Positions 1 through 9,549 are shown, counted from the first letter of the stretch. The stretch: 64,000 nt of DNA from Azoarcus sp. CIB (GCF_001190925.1 NZ_CP011072.1:372001-436000); one strand, 5' to 3'. Notes: a model not told the origin generated them from the sequence alone. Translations and numbers: made by a program.

Positions 1-1746
1 GGACATCCCGTTCGTACCGCTGGCGGTCCCCCCCGTATAGCTGCCGAGTGCGGGGAAGGAGGTGCCGGCGCCGTAGTCGGAATGGCACTTCAGGCACAGC
101 TGGTATTCACGCGTAAGGAACGGGTTGCTGCGCGCGGTATCCTCGTTGGCGCCGGGGTCGCCGCGCTTGACCGCATACGTCGTCGGCTGATTCGGCCAAT
201 CGGTGCTGGTGGTGAGGGCCGGATAGGTCGGTTCCACACCCCAGGTGCCGCGCAGGGGACCTGACGCGACGTTGCCGTTCACTCCGCCGAGTTCATGCGT
301 TCGACGCGTCGAAAGACCTTTGCCATTGAAGAGTGAATTCTTGAGCACGCGGTGCGGGTTATGGCAGTCCGTGCATTCAACGTGGCGGTTGGCATGGTTG
401 CCCGCGCCGAGCAGCGAGCGCCGTTCGATGAAGTCCGCGCCGCACTTGTTGGTGGGGCCGCTGCAGTCGACGAAGACGTCGTCGGTGAAATTCCCGCCAA
501 TATCGTGTCTTTCGGCGCTGGCCGGCTGGTCGGTGTTCGAGATCGGCATGCGCTTGTTGCCCGAGGTCGTGAACTCGGTGCGGATGTCCGGTACGCCGGT
601 GCTCGCGGTCATCGCAGCTACGTTGAGAATGCTTGCCGTTGTCGTGGTGTGACACTGATAGCAGGTTTCCTCGATTGCCGGATTGCCTCCGGACTTGGGA
701 ACGGAGGCGTTGTCGGTGCCCTCACGCAACAGGCGGCGCGAGCCCTGGACGGTGTGGGTGTCGTGGCAGTTCAGGCAGCCGGCTTCCCATACCTTGATGC
801 TCGCCGGGAACTCGCGCTGCGTTGCAGCCGTGCCCTGATACGCCGGAGTGGCGACGTTGGAGTTGGCGTGGGCCGAGTTCGACCATGCGAGATAGGCGGC
901 GCCCGTCCGATCCTTATTCTTGTCGTGGCAACCGAGGCAGATCTGGTCTGTGCTCGGATTGAAGCTTGTCCCGGGGCTGCTGGCCGTCTGGAAGCGGTTC
1001 AGGCGCAGGAATTTGCTTGCGTCGAGATGGGGGTCGTGACAGCTCGTGCACTGCACCTTGCCCTCGTGGTCGAGCGGCAGCATTGGTTTGGTGCCACGGC
1101 TGCGAATCCCGACCACGGTCTTCGTCTCACCCGCAACCACGACCGAATAGGGCGGCGAGCGGAATTCGCCGTCACGTTTTGACAGGGTGTCGGTGTCGGG
1201 GGCTGCGCTCTGGAAGGTGAAGGAGATCGGGTGGTCGTTGGTGAGATCGATCCCGAGGTTGCGCGTGTAGCCGGTCGTATTGCCGGCCGTCGGCATCTTG
1301 CCGTCGGGCGTGCCGACCATGGAGAGGGTCCTGCCGGTGCCGCTCCCGGGCGAGTTCGCGACCGCACCGAGCGCGAGTGTGCCGTCATGACAGGACAGGC
1401 ACAGTTTGGAGGCGCCGCCGGGCTGGCCGATCGGGCCATTGAGGATGTCTTCGGCGTCGAGCGAGTTCGAGGTGTAGGGCGTGTAGGTGGCCGAAGACAG
1501 CGTGCGGTTCCACAGTGGACCGGGAGCGGTGGCATTCGCTGCGTGCGGTGTGTGGCAGAAGACGCAGATCTGGTCGGTGCCGCTCGCGCCGGTCGCGGCC
1601 TTCACCGTTCCGGGGCCGGAGGTCGACAGATTGTGCTTGGTGTTCGAGACCTTCGCATTCGTGTTCTGGGCCAGTGCCAGCGTGGCCTGTCCGAACAGCG
1701 CCGCAGCGATGAGCAGCAGGGCATGGAATTTAGGGAAATTCTTCAT
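1..1746 (-). CDS. Exported multiheme c-type cytochrome, 3' end outside window
   Basis: The ATG at 1744-1746 follows an AAAAGG-type ribosome site and opens a signal peptide (hydrophobic core LLLIAAALFG, likely cut after ALA). The frame stays open to base 1, giving 582 codons without a stop, so the C-terminus is missing. Eight CXXCH haem sites are visible, read in order as CVFCH, CLSCH, CTSCH, CLGCH, CLNCH, CYQCH, CTDCH and CLKCH. The protein matches the cytochrome at 5122-7755 in N-terminal sequence (NTKHNLSTSG, then TYTPYTSNSLDA) and in haem-site order, so the two are paralogues. Expected role: periplasmic or outer-surface electron transfer; the partner is unknown. It is the last visible gene of a leftward run that also carries a radical SAM and a LuxE-like gene. 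Confidence 0.9.
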   Translation of the reverse strand, partial: MKNFPKFHALLLIAAALFGQATLALAQNTNAKVSNTKHNLSTSGPGTVKAATGASGTDQICVFCHTPHAANATAPGPLWNRTLSSATYTPYTSNSLDAEDILNGPIGQPGGASKLCLSCHDGTLALGAVANSPGSGTGRTLSMVGTPDGKMPTAGNTTGYTRNLGIDLTNDHPISFTFQSAAPDTDTLSKRDGEFRSPPYSVVVAGETKTVVGIRSRGTKPMLPLDHEGKVQCTSCHDPHLDASKFLRLNRFQTASSPGTSFNPSTDQICLGCHDKNKDRTGAAYLAWSNSAHANSNVATPAYQGTAATQREFPASIKVWEAGCLNCHDTHTVQGSRRLLREGTDNASVPKSGGNPAIEETCYQCHTTTTASILNVAAMTASTGVPDIRTEFTTSGNKRMPISNTDQPASAERHDIGGNFTDDVFVDCSGPTNKCGADFIERRSLLGAGNHANRHVECTDCHNPHRVLKNSLFNGKGLSTRRTHELGGVNGNVASGPLRGTWGVEPTYPALTTSTDWPNQPTTYAVKRGDPGANEDTARSNPFLTREYQLCLKCHSDYGAGTSFPALGSYTGGTASGTNGMS

Positions 1747-1810
1747 AACCTTTTGATGGCCGCGGGTATTTGGGCGCGCTCTGGGATGCGAAACGGTTAA
1801 TGCTAAACGA

Positions 1811-3403
1811 TTATGGGATCGGTGCGAAGTTTCGCGGCTCGGCGCCGGCCTGGACCTTGAGGTCGCGGCGCGTGGCATTGACCTTGCGCAGCATCTGCTT
1901 GACCGCTTCGGGCATGCGCTGGCCGGCGGCCATTTCCTGCATCTGGCCCGAGAGGTAGGAGTGGTTGATGAGGATGTCGAACACCGCCAGCATGAACTCC
2001 TGCTTCCACTCCGAGAGCTGGTCGAGGTTCTGGAATTTGTGCATGAAGAAGTTGCGCGACGCGCGGCCCAGTTCGCGTTCGACTTCCTCGAGCGTCATCG
2101 CGTCGGGTTTGACGACGGGCTGTACGAGGTTGTACTTGCTGTAGTCCTTGGTCGCGACGTGGGCCTCGAGTTGCGGGTAGAGGTCCGCGTAAGGCCACGG
2201 GGCGATCGCGAGGAAGAAGGCCATGTCGGGGTTGTAGAGCTTGGCGAGTTCGACGGCTTCCTTGAAGGTCTCGGGCGTGTCGCCGGGCATGCCGAGCACG
2301 AAGGAGGTCTCGGAGACGATGTCGGAGCCGTTGATGATGTCGATCGCGCGGCGCGAGTCGGCAGCTTTCGAGCCTTTCTTGAAGAGGTCCAGGGTGGCTT
2401 GCTGGCCGGCCTCGACGCCGACGTAGATGTGTTCGACGCCGGCTTCGGCATAGCGGTCCATGATGTCCTCGTCGCGCACGATGTCGTCGACGCGGGTTTC
2501 CATCAGCAGGCGCACGCCAGGCTTGCGCTCGATCATCAGTTCGAGGATGCGCTCCCAGCGGGGGCGGTCGAAGGTCGGGATCTCGTCGGCGAGCATGGCG
2601 ACCTGCACGCCGTACTTCTGGTGCAGCATTTCGATTTCGGCGACGAAGTTCTCGGCGCTGCGGGCGCGCCAGCCGCGGCGCCAGAACAGCTTTTGCGAGC
2701 AGAAGGAGCAGTCCTGCTGGCAGCCGCGCGCGGAGGAGACGATCGCCAGGCGCGCGTCGTTCTTGGCGCGGTACTTGTAGATCGGCCACTCGACGAGGTC
2801 CCACGCGGTGGGTAGCGAGTCGAGGTCGCGGATGAAGGGGGCGGAGCGGGTCGCGATGACGCCGCCGTCGCGCCAGAAGGCGAGGCCGGCGACTTTTGCC
2901 GGGTCGTCGCCGGCGTTGAGGCAGTTCAGCAGCTGGGGTAGCGTCAGTTCGCCTTCGCCGCGCACGACGAAGTCGATCGCGTCGTTGTCGATGCGCAGCA
3001 TCTCCTGGTAGCAGAAGGTCGCGTGCACATTGCCGATGACGGTGACGATCTCCGGGTCGATTTCCTTGGCGAGGCGCAGCAGTTTCGTCGCTGCGACGAT
3101 CGCGGCGGTGAAAGCCGAGGTGCACACCACATCGGGGCGGAAGTCCTCGAGACGCTTCTGGATCTGGGCCTCGTCGTGCCACAGGGACATCGCGTCGTAG
3201 TAGTCGACCTCGTAGCCCGCTTCGCGCAGGGCGCCGGCGATGTAGACGAAGCCAACGTTGAGCCAGGTACCGGCCGATTCCACGACCCCCGAGTGATAAG
3301 GCACGGTGACGAGCGCGACGCGCTTGATCTTGCGTTGCCGCGGCGTGGCGGGACCGGTGCGCGGGGGAGGGGTGAAGGTGATCGGGGAGCCGTTGGTTTT
3401 CAT
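1811..3403 (-). CDS. B12-binding-type radical SAM protein (BchE-like)
   Basis: A 530-residue protein with an N-terminal cobalamin-binding-like Rossmann domain (about residues 25-165) followed by a radical SAM domain. The iron-sulfur site is CxxxCxxC in GCQQDCSFC near residue 230. The DxHxxG histidine of methionine-synthase-type B12 domains is not seen, as is usual in the BchE-like branch. The family performs methylations, cyclisations and other radical reactions; the substrate here cannot be inferred. I prefer the ATG at 3403 (MKTNGSP) over an upstream start at 3448 because the conserved domain starts shortly after it, though neither has a strong ribosome site. It lies 161 bp after the LuxE-like gene and 64 bp before a multiheme cytochrome gene, so co-transcription is likely. 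Confidence 0.85.
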   Translation of the reverse strand: MKTNGSPITFTPPPRTGPATPRQRKIKRVALVTVPYHSGVVESAGTWLNVGFVYIAGALREAGYEVDYYDAMSLWHDEAQIQKRLEDFRPDVVCTSAFTAAIVAATKLLRLAKEIDPEIVTVIGNVHATFCYQEMLRIDNDAIDFVVRGEGELTLPQLLNCLNAGDDPAKVAGLAFWRDGGVIATRSAPFIRDLDSLPTAWDLVEWPIYKYRAKNDARLAIVSSARGCQQDCSFCSQKLFWRRGWRARSAENFVAEIEMLHQKYGVQVAMLADEIPTFDRPRWERILELMIERKPGVRLLMETRVDDIVRDEDIMDRYAEAGVEHIYVGVEAGQQATLDLFKKGSKAADSRRAIDIINGSDIVSETSFVLGMPGDTPETFKEAVELAKLYNPDMAFFLAIAPWPYADLYPQLEAHVATKDYSKYNLVQPVVKPDAMTLEEVERELGRASRNFFMHKFQNLDQLSEWKQEFMLAVFDILINHSYLSGQMQEMAAGQRMPEAVKQMLRKVNATRRDLKVQAGAEPRNFAPIP

Positions 3404-3564
3404 TGTTTTCTGCGTGCGGACGTGTCGGGGGGAGACTACCGGCGGCATGGTAGGTGAGCACCTGCCCGAGGCGTTTGACGTACATCAACGGCATTGCCGA
3501 AGGCATGGCGGAACCGCGTGCCGACGGGGCCGGTACGCGGGAAGGGGGCAGGAAGGGCGCCGGA

Positions 3565-4935
3565 TCAGCGCGCTGCGGCGGTGGAGTCGGTGGCGGAGTC
3601 CACGCGGGGGACGGGGTTGGCGAGCATCTCCTCGCTCAACTCGTCGCACGGGCATACGGGCGGCGTCATCGGCAGCGGCGCCGGGATGGCGCTGTCGGCC
3701 GCTGCGGGCTTGCGTGCGCGGGCGAGGCCCATCTTGAAGCGGATGGAGAAATTCACGTAGGCCTCGAGGAAGCGGAAGATGCGCTTGTCGCCCATCGGGC
3801 CGACTGCGCGTTCGCTCGGCAGCGGGGTGACCTTGCCATCGACGAGCTTCGCGCGACCGACGATCTGGAAGCTGCCGTCATGGTCGACGTAGCCGAGGTT
3901 GTCGGTCTGCACGGCCAGCACGGTCGGCAGGTTGGCGAGGTCGTAGTGGCGCAGCAGGCCGACTTCGCCGGGAGGGAGGGGGCGCAGGTCGTCGAGGCCG
4001 ACTGCGGCGACGCGCGCCCACGGCGGGGTGAGCCGGCGGCGCTGCGAGGTCCGGCCCTGGACGGCGGCGCGCAGCGTGTCGTCGAAGTAGTTCGTGGCGC
4101 TCTCGGCCATGCCGAGCACGTTCACGCAGTGCGAGGCCGGAATGCCGAGGACCTCGCCGGCGAGGCGGAAGTAGTCGTCCTGCGTGAGTTCGCCGAAGCG
4201 CCCGCGGTAGCCGCCGCCGTCGCCGATGCGACTACCGGTGGGCAGGCGGAAGCGCAGGCCGCGCGCCTTGCAGGCGTTGAAGAAATACACGAAGGCCGAG
4301 GTGGAGCCGATCATCGCGAGCGGGACGCCGGTGGCTTCGGATTCTTCCAGCGCGGCGATAAGCCCCTTGATGTCGAGGCCCGAGTAGTCGAGCAGGAAGC
4401 GGCTGTCAGGGGTGCCGAAGTGGCGGCGTGTCTCGTCCATACCGACCGCCATGCCCATCGACGGCGCCATCTCGGGGCTGGGGGCGAGGATGAGGATGCG
4501 GCAGCGCTGGCCGCGCGCGAAGTCGGGGAACAGGTAGGCCCCGGTCATCGTGCGGTTGGCGGTGAGGATAAGCTCGCGGCCGATGTCGTCGCGAAAGATC
4601 TGGCCGCGCCGGTTGGCGGTGGTGCCGCTGGTGATCTGCGCCATCACGGCCTGTTCGGGCGGGAAGGACGTGACGATAGCGGTCTTGAAACTGTCGGTCG
4701 GGAAGGCGGGGATGTGGCGCCAGTCGGTGACCTGGGCGGGCGTGATGCCTTTGGCTTCGCAGAATTCGCGGTAGGGGATGTTGCGCTCGAACTGCCACGC
4801 GAAGATTTCCGGTGCGAGGGCGTCGAAGGGCGCGCGGTCGGCGTCGATGCCGGCGGCGATCATGGCGCGGATGCGTTCGGCGAGTCGCTCGCGCACGGGG
4901 TCGGGCTGGGTGTCGGGGGAGGTATTCGTGGTCAT
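3565..4935 (-). CDS. LuxE/acyl-protein synthetase-like ANL-family enzyme
   Basis: A 456-residue member of the LuxE-type branch of adenylate-forming enzymes. It has an ITSGTTANR phosphate-binding loop near residue 110 and an adenylate-forming core, and it lacks the large C-terminal lid domain of CoA ligases. LuxE proteins activate a fatty acid as acyl-AMP and then carry it as a thioester. No LuxC reductase or luciferase genes are nearby, so bioluminescence is not suggested. The last ~50 residues are low-complexity and include CPCDE. Start chosen at the ATG at 4935 (MTTNTSP); an in-frame upstream extension is Ala/Arg-rich and not protein-like. The pairing with a B12-type radical SAM gene suggests a modification pathway acting on an acyl or aryl acid, which is inference. 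Confidence 0.8.
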   Translation of the reverse strand: MTTNTSPDTQPDPVRERLAERIRAMIAAGIDADRAPFDALAPEIFAWQFERNIPYREFCEAKGITPAQVTDWRHIPAFPTDSFKTAIVTSFPPEQAVMAQITSGTTANRRGQIFRDDIGRELILTANRTMTGAYLFPDFARGQRCRILILAPSPEMAPSMGMAVGMDETRRHFGTPDSRFLLDYSGLDIKGLIAALEESEATGVPLAMIGSTSAFVYFFNACKARGLRFRLPTGSRIGDGGGYRGRFGELTQDDYFRLAGEVLGIPASHCVNVLGMAESATNYFDDTLRAAVQGRTSQRRRLTPPWARVAAVGLDDLRPLPPGEVGLLRHYDLANLPTVLAVQTDNLGYVDHDGSFQIVGRAKLVDGKVTPLPSERAVGPMGDKRIFRFLEAYVNFSIRFKMGLARARKPAAADSAIPAPLPMTPPVCPCDELSEEMLANPVPRVDSATDSTAAAR

Positions 4936-5121
4936 GGCGGCGACTCGGAGTGTGCACGCCGCGGTGGTTGCGGCGGGGCCGCATGCCGCGCGAGCAAGGC
5001 GCTCGCGGGTGGCCCGGGAAAGGTGTGCGCACTCTATCAACAGTCGTCATGCGACTTGTTGACGAGGATCAGTCGCCGCGGTGCCGGCCCGGCGCGGCTG
5101 CGGCACCGCGCCGGACACAGC

Positions 5122-7755
5122 TTAGGGCGGATTGGAGCAGGTGTTCGTCATCCAGTCCTTGCCGGTGGCTGGATTGGTGTTGTTGGAGGTGTTGCCGTTG
5201 CTCGCAGGAATGCGATCTCCAACTGCCTTTTGCGACGAGCCGCAGTCGCTGTCGGACCAATCGGCGTTCTGGCGGAAATTGACGATCTTCAGCTTGGCGC
5301 GCCGGTAGTAGGGGCCTTCGCTGTAGTTGTCGGAGCTTCCGTTTATCGCGACCTCCTTGCTGCCGACCTGGCCGGCCTCGGCGCCGACGTCGTTGAGGTT
5401 CACGAGGAAGGACTTGTTCTTCCAGCCGTGCGGGACGGCGACGTGACACCAGTTGCAGCGCATGCTGCCGATCTTCTCGCGGTGATAGGCGTGCAGGTCG
5501 CCCCGGCCGCCGCCGCGGAAGCCTGTCGTGCCGCCGCCGTTGGCATACACGGTCGAATGGCACTTGAAGCACAGGGCGCCGGTGTCGGGGCTGCCGGTGC
5601 TGGTGTTATACGGGCCCTTCAGCAGGAAATTGTTGGTCGAACCGTGCGGCCCCCATGGGTTCGGGCTGGTCGGCGTGATCGTGCCGGCCGCGGTGGCGTT
5701 GCCGTGGCAATCGGTGCAATGCATCGTGTTGGTGCCGACGCTGGAGTTCCACGGTGCGAGCCAGGAGTTGGCGCTTGCGTTGTTGCGCAGGGAGGTCGTG
5801 CGCCCGGTGTTGGCCATGACGGGATGCCACGAGCGGTGGTTGCCGCTGTTGTAGGCTGTGCCGGCGCCGGCGTCGGTGCCGAGGGGGCCGGGGGCACCCT
5901 GGTGCGTGATCGGGGCCTGGAATTCGCGCGCCTGGTTGGTGTAGCGCGTGTAGTTGTTCCTTTCGGTGACCGCGCTGCCGGAGGGCGTGCCGGGTGCGCC
6001 GAGCTCGGGACGCCGGATGCCGCTCGGATAGACATTGTCGTCCGGATAGCCGTAATCGGAATGACACTTCAGGCACACCTGGTATTCGCGCGTCACCCAC
6101 GGGCTGGTGACGGCCGTGGCGGCGCCTTGTCCGCCATCGCCGCTCTTTTCCGTGTAGCTGTTCGGCAGTGCGAAGAAGCTGCGCGTTCCGTAGACCGGCT
6201 CGACGCCGAAGGTGCCGCGCAGCGCGCCCGACGCGATGTTGCCGTTCGCACCGCCCGGGACGTGGGTGCGTTGGTCGGTGCCGGTGAGGTTGAACACGCT
6301 GTTGCGCGTGACGCGGTGCGGGTTGTGGCAGTCGGTGCACTCGGCGTGGCGGTTGTTCACGTCGATCTGGCCGAGCGTCGTGCGGTCTTCGGCGAAGTTG
6401 TGGTCCTTGATGTCGTGGCTCTCGACACCGGATTTTTGTTCCGCGGTCGTGATCGGCATGTGCCGCGGCAGGCTGAAGTCGGTCTTGATGTTGGGTACGG
6501 TGCCGGTGGCGGTGCCGATGATGCTTTCGCCCGAGGTCGTGTGGCACTGGTAGCAGGTTTCCTCGACTGCCGAGACGGCGTTGGGCGCGGCTGTCGAGCC
6601 GGTCCTGAAACTGCCGACGCCGGTGCCGCCGGTGGCGCCGCTGATGCCCTCGCGCAGCAGGCGGCGCGTGCCCTGCACGGCGTGGGTGTCGTGGCAGTTG
6701 AGGCAGGCGGCCTGCCAGACCTGTGTCGTTGTCGGGAATTCGCGGCGGTTCGCGGAGTCGGTCTTGTACTGCTCGTCGGCGATCGTCTGCGAGGCGTGTG
6801 AGGATTGCGACCAGGCGGTGCCGAGCTTGTCGTGGCAGCCGAGGCAGATCTGGTCGGAGGCGGCATTGAACGCGCCGCCGGCCGGGTTGGCGCTCTGGAA
6901 GCGGTTCAGGCGCAGGAATTTCGACACGTCGAGGTGCGGGTCGTGGCAGGTCGTGCATTGCACCTGTCCGGCCCCGGCCGTGCCGGTCGGCTGCAGCGGC
7001 AGCAAAGGCTTGAGGCCGGGACCGCGGATGCCGATCACGCTGCCGCTGGCAGGGGGGTGGCGCTGCTGTGCGTCCATGCGGCGCAGTTCGCCGTCGGCTG
7101 CAGCCAGCGTGTCGTTGAAAGTGAAGGAAATCGGGTGGTCGTTGCGCAGATCGACGCCGAGATTGCGCGTGAAGCCCGAAGTTGCGCCCTGCGGACCGGC
7201 GGGCATCTTGCCTGCGTCGGTGCCGCTCATCGTCACCGATACGTTGGTGTTACCCCCCAGCACGCCGACCGTGCCGATCGCCATCGTGCCGTCGTGACAG
7301 GAAAGGCACAGTTTGGAGCTGCCGCCGGGCTGCGACAGCGCCCCGAAGATCGTCTGCGCGTCGAGCGAGTTCGAGGTGTAGGGCGTGTAGGTCGCGTTGG
7401 AGAGTTCGCGGTTCCACAGCGGCGCCGGTGCGCTCGCATTGGCGGCGTGCGGCGTGTGGCAGAACACGCAGATCTGGCTTTCCGTGTTGGCCTTGACCGT
7501 GCCGGAGCCGGACGTGGACAGGTTGTGCTTGGTGTTGGCGATCTTCGACTGCTGTGCCGATGCGGGCGTGATGCAGGCGATCGCGAGCAGGGCGAGTGCG
7601 GTGCGCTGCAGTGCGCGGACCCAGCGGCGGGTATCGACAACCCGGTGCGGGGTGTGGCCGGCGTGCCGGGTCGCGGCTACAGCGGTAGCGGAGGCTCGGC
7701 GGTTCCGCAGTGGCGGTGCGCCGATGGGGGGGCCATCGTTGATGGGCTCGTTCAT
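5122..7755 (-). CDS. Exported undecaheme c-type cytochrome
   Basis: 877 residues from the ATG at 7755 (MNEPIND). A hydrophobic export segment (LALLAIACITPASAQ) starts about 55 residues in. This is a long N-region, so the true start may lie further inside; no good ribosome site marks it. Eleven CXXCH sites are readable: CVFCH, CLSCH, CTTCH, CLGCH, CLNCH, CYQCH, CTDCH, CLKCH, CTDCH, CFKCH and CNWCH. Several sit in paired contexts typical of doubled-CXXCH cytochromes. It is the full-length paralogue of the cytochrome at 1-1746 and adds three haem sites beyond the region visible there. Likely a periplasmic or extracellular electron carrier. It heads the leftward set with LuxE-like, radical SAM and cytochrome genes. 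Confidence 0.9.
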   Translation of the reverse strand: MNEPINDGPPIGAPPLRNRRASATAVAATRHAGHTPHRVVDTRRWVRALQRTALALLAIACITPASAQQSKIANTKHNLSTSGSGTVKANTESQICVFCHTPHAANASAPAPLWNRELSNATYTPYTSNSLDAQTIFGALSQPGGSSKLCLSCHDGTMAIGTVGVLGGNTNVSVTMSGTDAGKMPAGPQGATSGFTRNLGVDLRNDHPISFTFNDTLAAADGELRRMDAQQRHPPASGSVIGIRGPGLKPLLPLQPTGTAGAGQVQCTTCHDPHLDVSKFLRLNRFQSANPAGGAFNAASDQICLGCHDKLGTAWSQSSHASQTIADEQYKTDSANRREFPTTTQVWQAACLNCHDTHAVQGTRRLLREGISGATGGTGVGSFRTGSTAAPNAVSAVEETCYQCHTTSGESIIGTATGTVPNIKTDFSLPRHMPITTAEQKSGVESHDIKDHNFAEDRTTLGQIDVNNRHAECTDCHNPHRVTRNSVFNLTGTDQRTHVPGGANGNIASGALRGTFGVEPVYGTRSFFALPNSYTEKSGDGGQGAATAVTSPWVTREYQVCLKCHSDYGYPDDNVYPSGIRRPELGAPGTPSGSAVTERNNYTRYTNQAREFQAPITHQGAPGPLGTDAGAGTAYNSGNHRSWHPVMANTGRTTSLRNNASANSWLAPWNSSVGTNTMHCTDCHGNATAAGTITPTSPNPWGPHGSTNNFLLKGPYNTSTGSPDTGALCFKCHSTVYANGGGTTGFRGGGRGDLHAYHREKIGSMRCNWCHVAVPHGWKNKSFLVNLNDVGAEAGQVGSKEVAINGSSDNYSEGPYYRRAKLKIVNFRQNADWSDSDCGSSQKAVGDRIPASNGNTSNNTNPATGKDWMTNTCSNPP

Positions 7756-7988
7756 CGTCTGTCGGGTGTGCGTTGACCGTTGGGTTGCCCGCACGCCATC
7801 CGGAGCGGGCCCGAATAGACCGGCCCCATGTCGACGCCGAATCGGGGTTGCAAGTTCCCCCCGGCCCGGCGGGCAGGGACGGATAGTCACGCTTGCTTGT
7901 GCAAGGCTCGTTCTTTTCGCCGATTATCGGGCACGGTCTGGCGAATGCAAAGCGCCGAAACGTATCCGTTTTGCACGCTACGCGCGGA

Positions 7989-9398
7989 TTACCGCGCTGC
8001 GGAGGCGGGGGGCGTTTCCAGGTAGGGGAAGTATTGCCGGTCTGCGCCGACGAGGTGCTGGGCGACGATGTCGTAGGCGAGGAACTGGAATACCTCCGCG
8101 ATGGGGAGCTCGGCGTCCCGCCGGGCGCGCTCGAACAGCCGGGTGGCCTGCGCGAGCAGGTGTCCGTGCTCGGCGGCATGCGCCACGCGGGCGGGATAGC
8201 CGATGGCGTCGTGCAGCTGCTCTTCTTCCGCGAAATGCGCGGTGATGTCTTCGACGAGGACTTCCATCGCTTCGAGGACTTCTGCGCGCGGTGCGTGCGA
8301 GATCACGGCGTGCAGAAGGCGGTTCGCGTGTTCGAAGAGCTGACGGTGCTGGTGGTCCACCCGCTCGTTGCCGCTGCGGTAGCTTTCGCGCCACACCAGC
8401 TCGACCGGCGAACTTGCCAGGCGGGTACCGTCGCTCGCGAATGCGGAATAGGGGTCGGAGACGACGCGATTGCGTCCGGTATCCTTGGCCCGGTACATCG
8501 CGCGGTCGGCGCGTGCGAGCCAGTGCTCGAAGCCTTCGCTGCTGTGGTATTCGGCGACGCCGACACTGATGGTGACCGGTCGTGCGCTCGACAGTTGCGC
8601 CTCGGCCACGCGCGCACACAGCTTCTGTGCCAGTTGTTCGGCTTCGCGCAGGGCGGTGTCGGGCGCGAGCACGACGAATTCCTCGCCGCCCCAGCGCGTG
8701 ACGGTGTCGGCACGGCGGATGTCGCCGCGGATGCAGCGGACGAGCTCGACGAGCACGTAGTCGCCGACGGCATGGCCGAGTTGGTCGTTGATTTCCTTGA
8801 AGTGGTCGACGTCGAGCACCAGCAGGGAGACGGAGTGGCCGTGACGTTCGGCGCGGGACATTTCCAGCAGGGCGGCGTCTTCGAGATGGCGGCGGTTCCA
8901 CGCACCGGTCAGCCGGTCGGTGTAGGCGAGGCGCTCCATCTGTTCGAGGGCGTGCAGGAGCTCTGCGTGGCGCGCCTCGGCGTACTCGGCCGGGTTGGCG
9001 ATGGCGCCGGTGCGTGCGCCGGTTTCGGTGGCGATCATCCCCGATGCGATGATCTCGCCGTCGCCCGCGCGTAGCGGGAAGCGCGTGATGAGGAAGCGGC
9101 GCGAGCGCAGTCCCACGATGGCTTCTTCTTCGCTGTGCGTGACCTCCACGGATGCGCCGTTGCCGATGCGCAGGACCCGGGGTACGCCGGCGGTGCGCAG
9201 CACGTCGTCTTCGTGCCTGCCCGGTAGCGATTCGGCCGGAAGATTCAGCATCTGCGCGAAGGCCTCGTTCGCGTAGAGGTAGGTGCCGTCATTGCCGCGA
9301 ATCGCGATCAGGGCCGGCGACTGGGCAACGAGCGAATGCAGGAGCGATGCGCGGGCGTCGCGAGCCGGGGTTTCCGTTGAGACCAGGGTTTCGCTCAT
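7989..9398 (-). CDS. PAS - diguanylate cyclase (GGEEF) - bacteriohemerythrin protein
   Basis: A 469-residue cytoplasmic protein. Domains in order are PAS (about 20-125), GGDEF (about 160-320, active-site GGEEF near residue 236) and a C-terminal hemerythrin-like domain (about 335-465). An inhibitory RxxD site lies exactly five residues before GGEEF, so product feedback is expected. The hemerythrin ligand pattern is intact: HQH, a second His seven residues on, HFAEEE, HAAEHGH, and a final HLVGAD. Such domains bind O2 at a di-iron centre, so c-di-GMP synthesis is probably tuned by oxygen or redox state. I chose the ATG at 9398 (MSETLVS); the upstream in-frame ATG at 9443 is less likely. No membrane segment is seen. 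Confidence 0.9.
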   Translation of the reverse strand: MSETLVSTETPARDARASLLHSLVAQSPALIAIRGNDGTYLYANEAFAQMLNLPAESLPGRHEDDVLRTAGVPRVLRIGNGASVEVTHSEEEAIVGLRSRRFLITRFPLRAGDGEIIASGMIATETGARTGAIANPAEYAEARHAELLHALEQMERLAYTDRLTGAWNRRHLEDAALLEMSRAERHGHSVSLLVLDVDHFKEINDQLGHAVGDYVLVELVRCIRGDIRRADTVTRWGGEEFVVLAPDTALREAEQLAQKLCARVAEAQLSSARPVTISVGVAEYHSSEGFEHWLARADRAMYRAKDTGRNRVVSDPYSAFASDGTRLASSPVELVWRESYRSGNERVDHQHRQLFEHANRLLHAVISHAPRAEVLEAMEVLVEDITAHFAEEEQLHDAIGYPARVAHAAEHGHLLAQATRLFERARRDAELPIAEVFQFLAYDIVAQHLVGADRQYFPYLETPPASAAR

Positions 9399-9549
9399 TC
9401 GACCAGATTCCGAGTGCGTGAACAATAACCGCACTCCCGTCATTGGCTTGCGATCAGCGGCATTTTAGCGGGATCGGGGCGTGTCTGGCGTGATTCCGGT
9501 CACGTGCGTTCGGGCTGTGGCGACAGGCGACGGCGGGGGCAAAGCGCGG

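Noticed and set aside
3565-4935. Part of a bioluminescence operon, because of the LuxE similarity
   Set aside because: No luciferase or LuxC/LuxD-like gene is in the neighbourhood, and LuxE-type enzymes occur in many non-luminous pathways.
3454-6801. A 1115-codon plus-strand open frame
   Set aside because: It lies antisense to the LuxE-like and cytochrome genes, has Ala/Gly/Arg/Asp-rich composition without recognisable domains, and arises from the high GC content.
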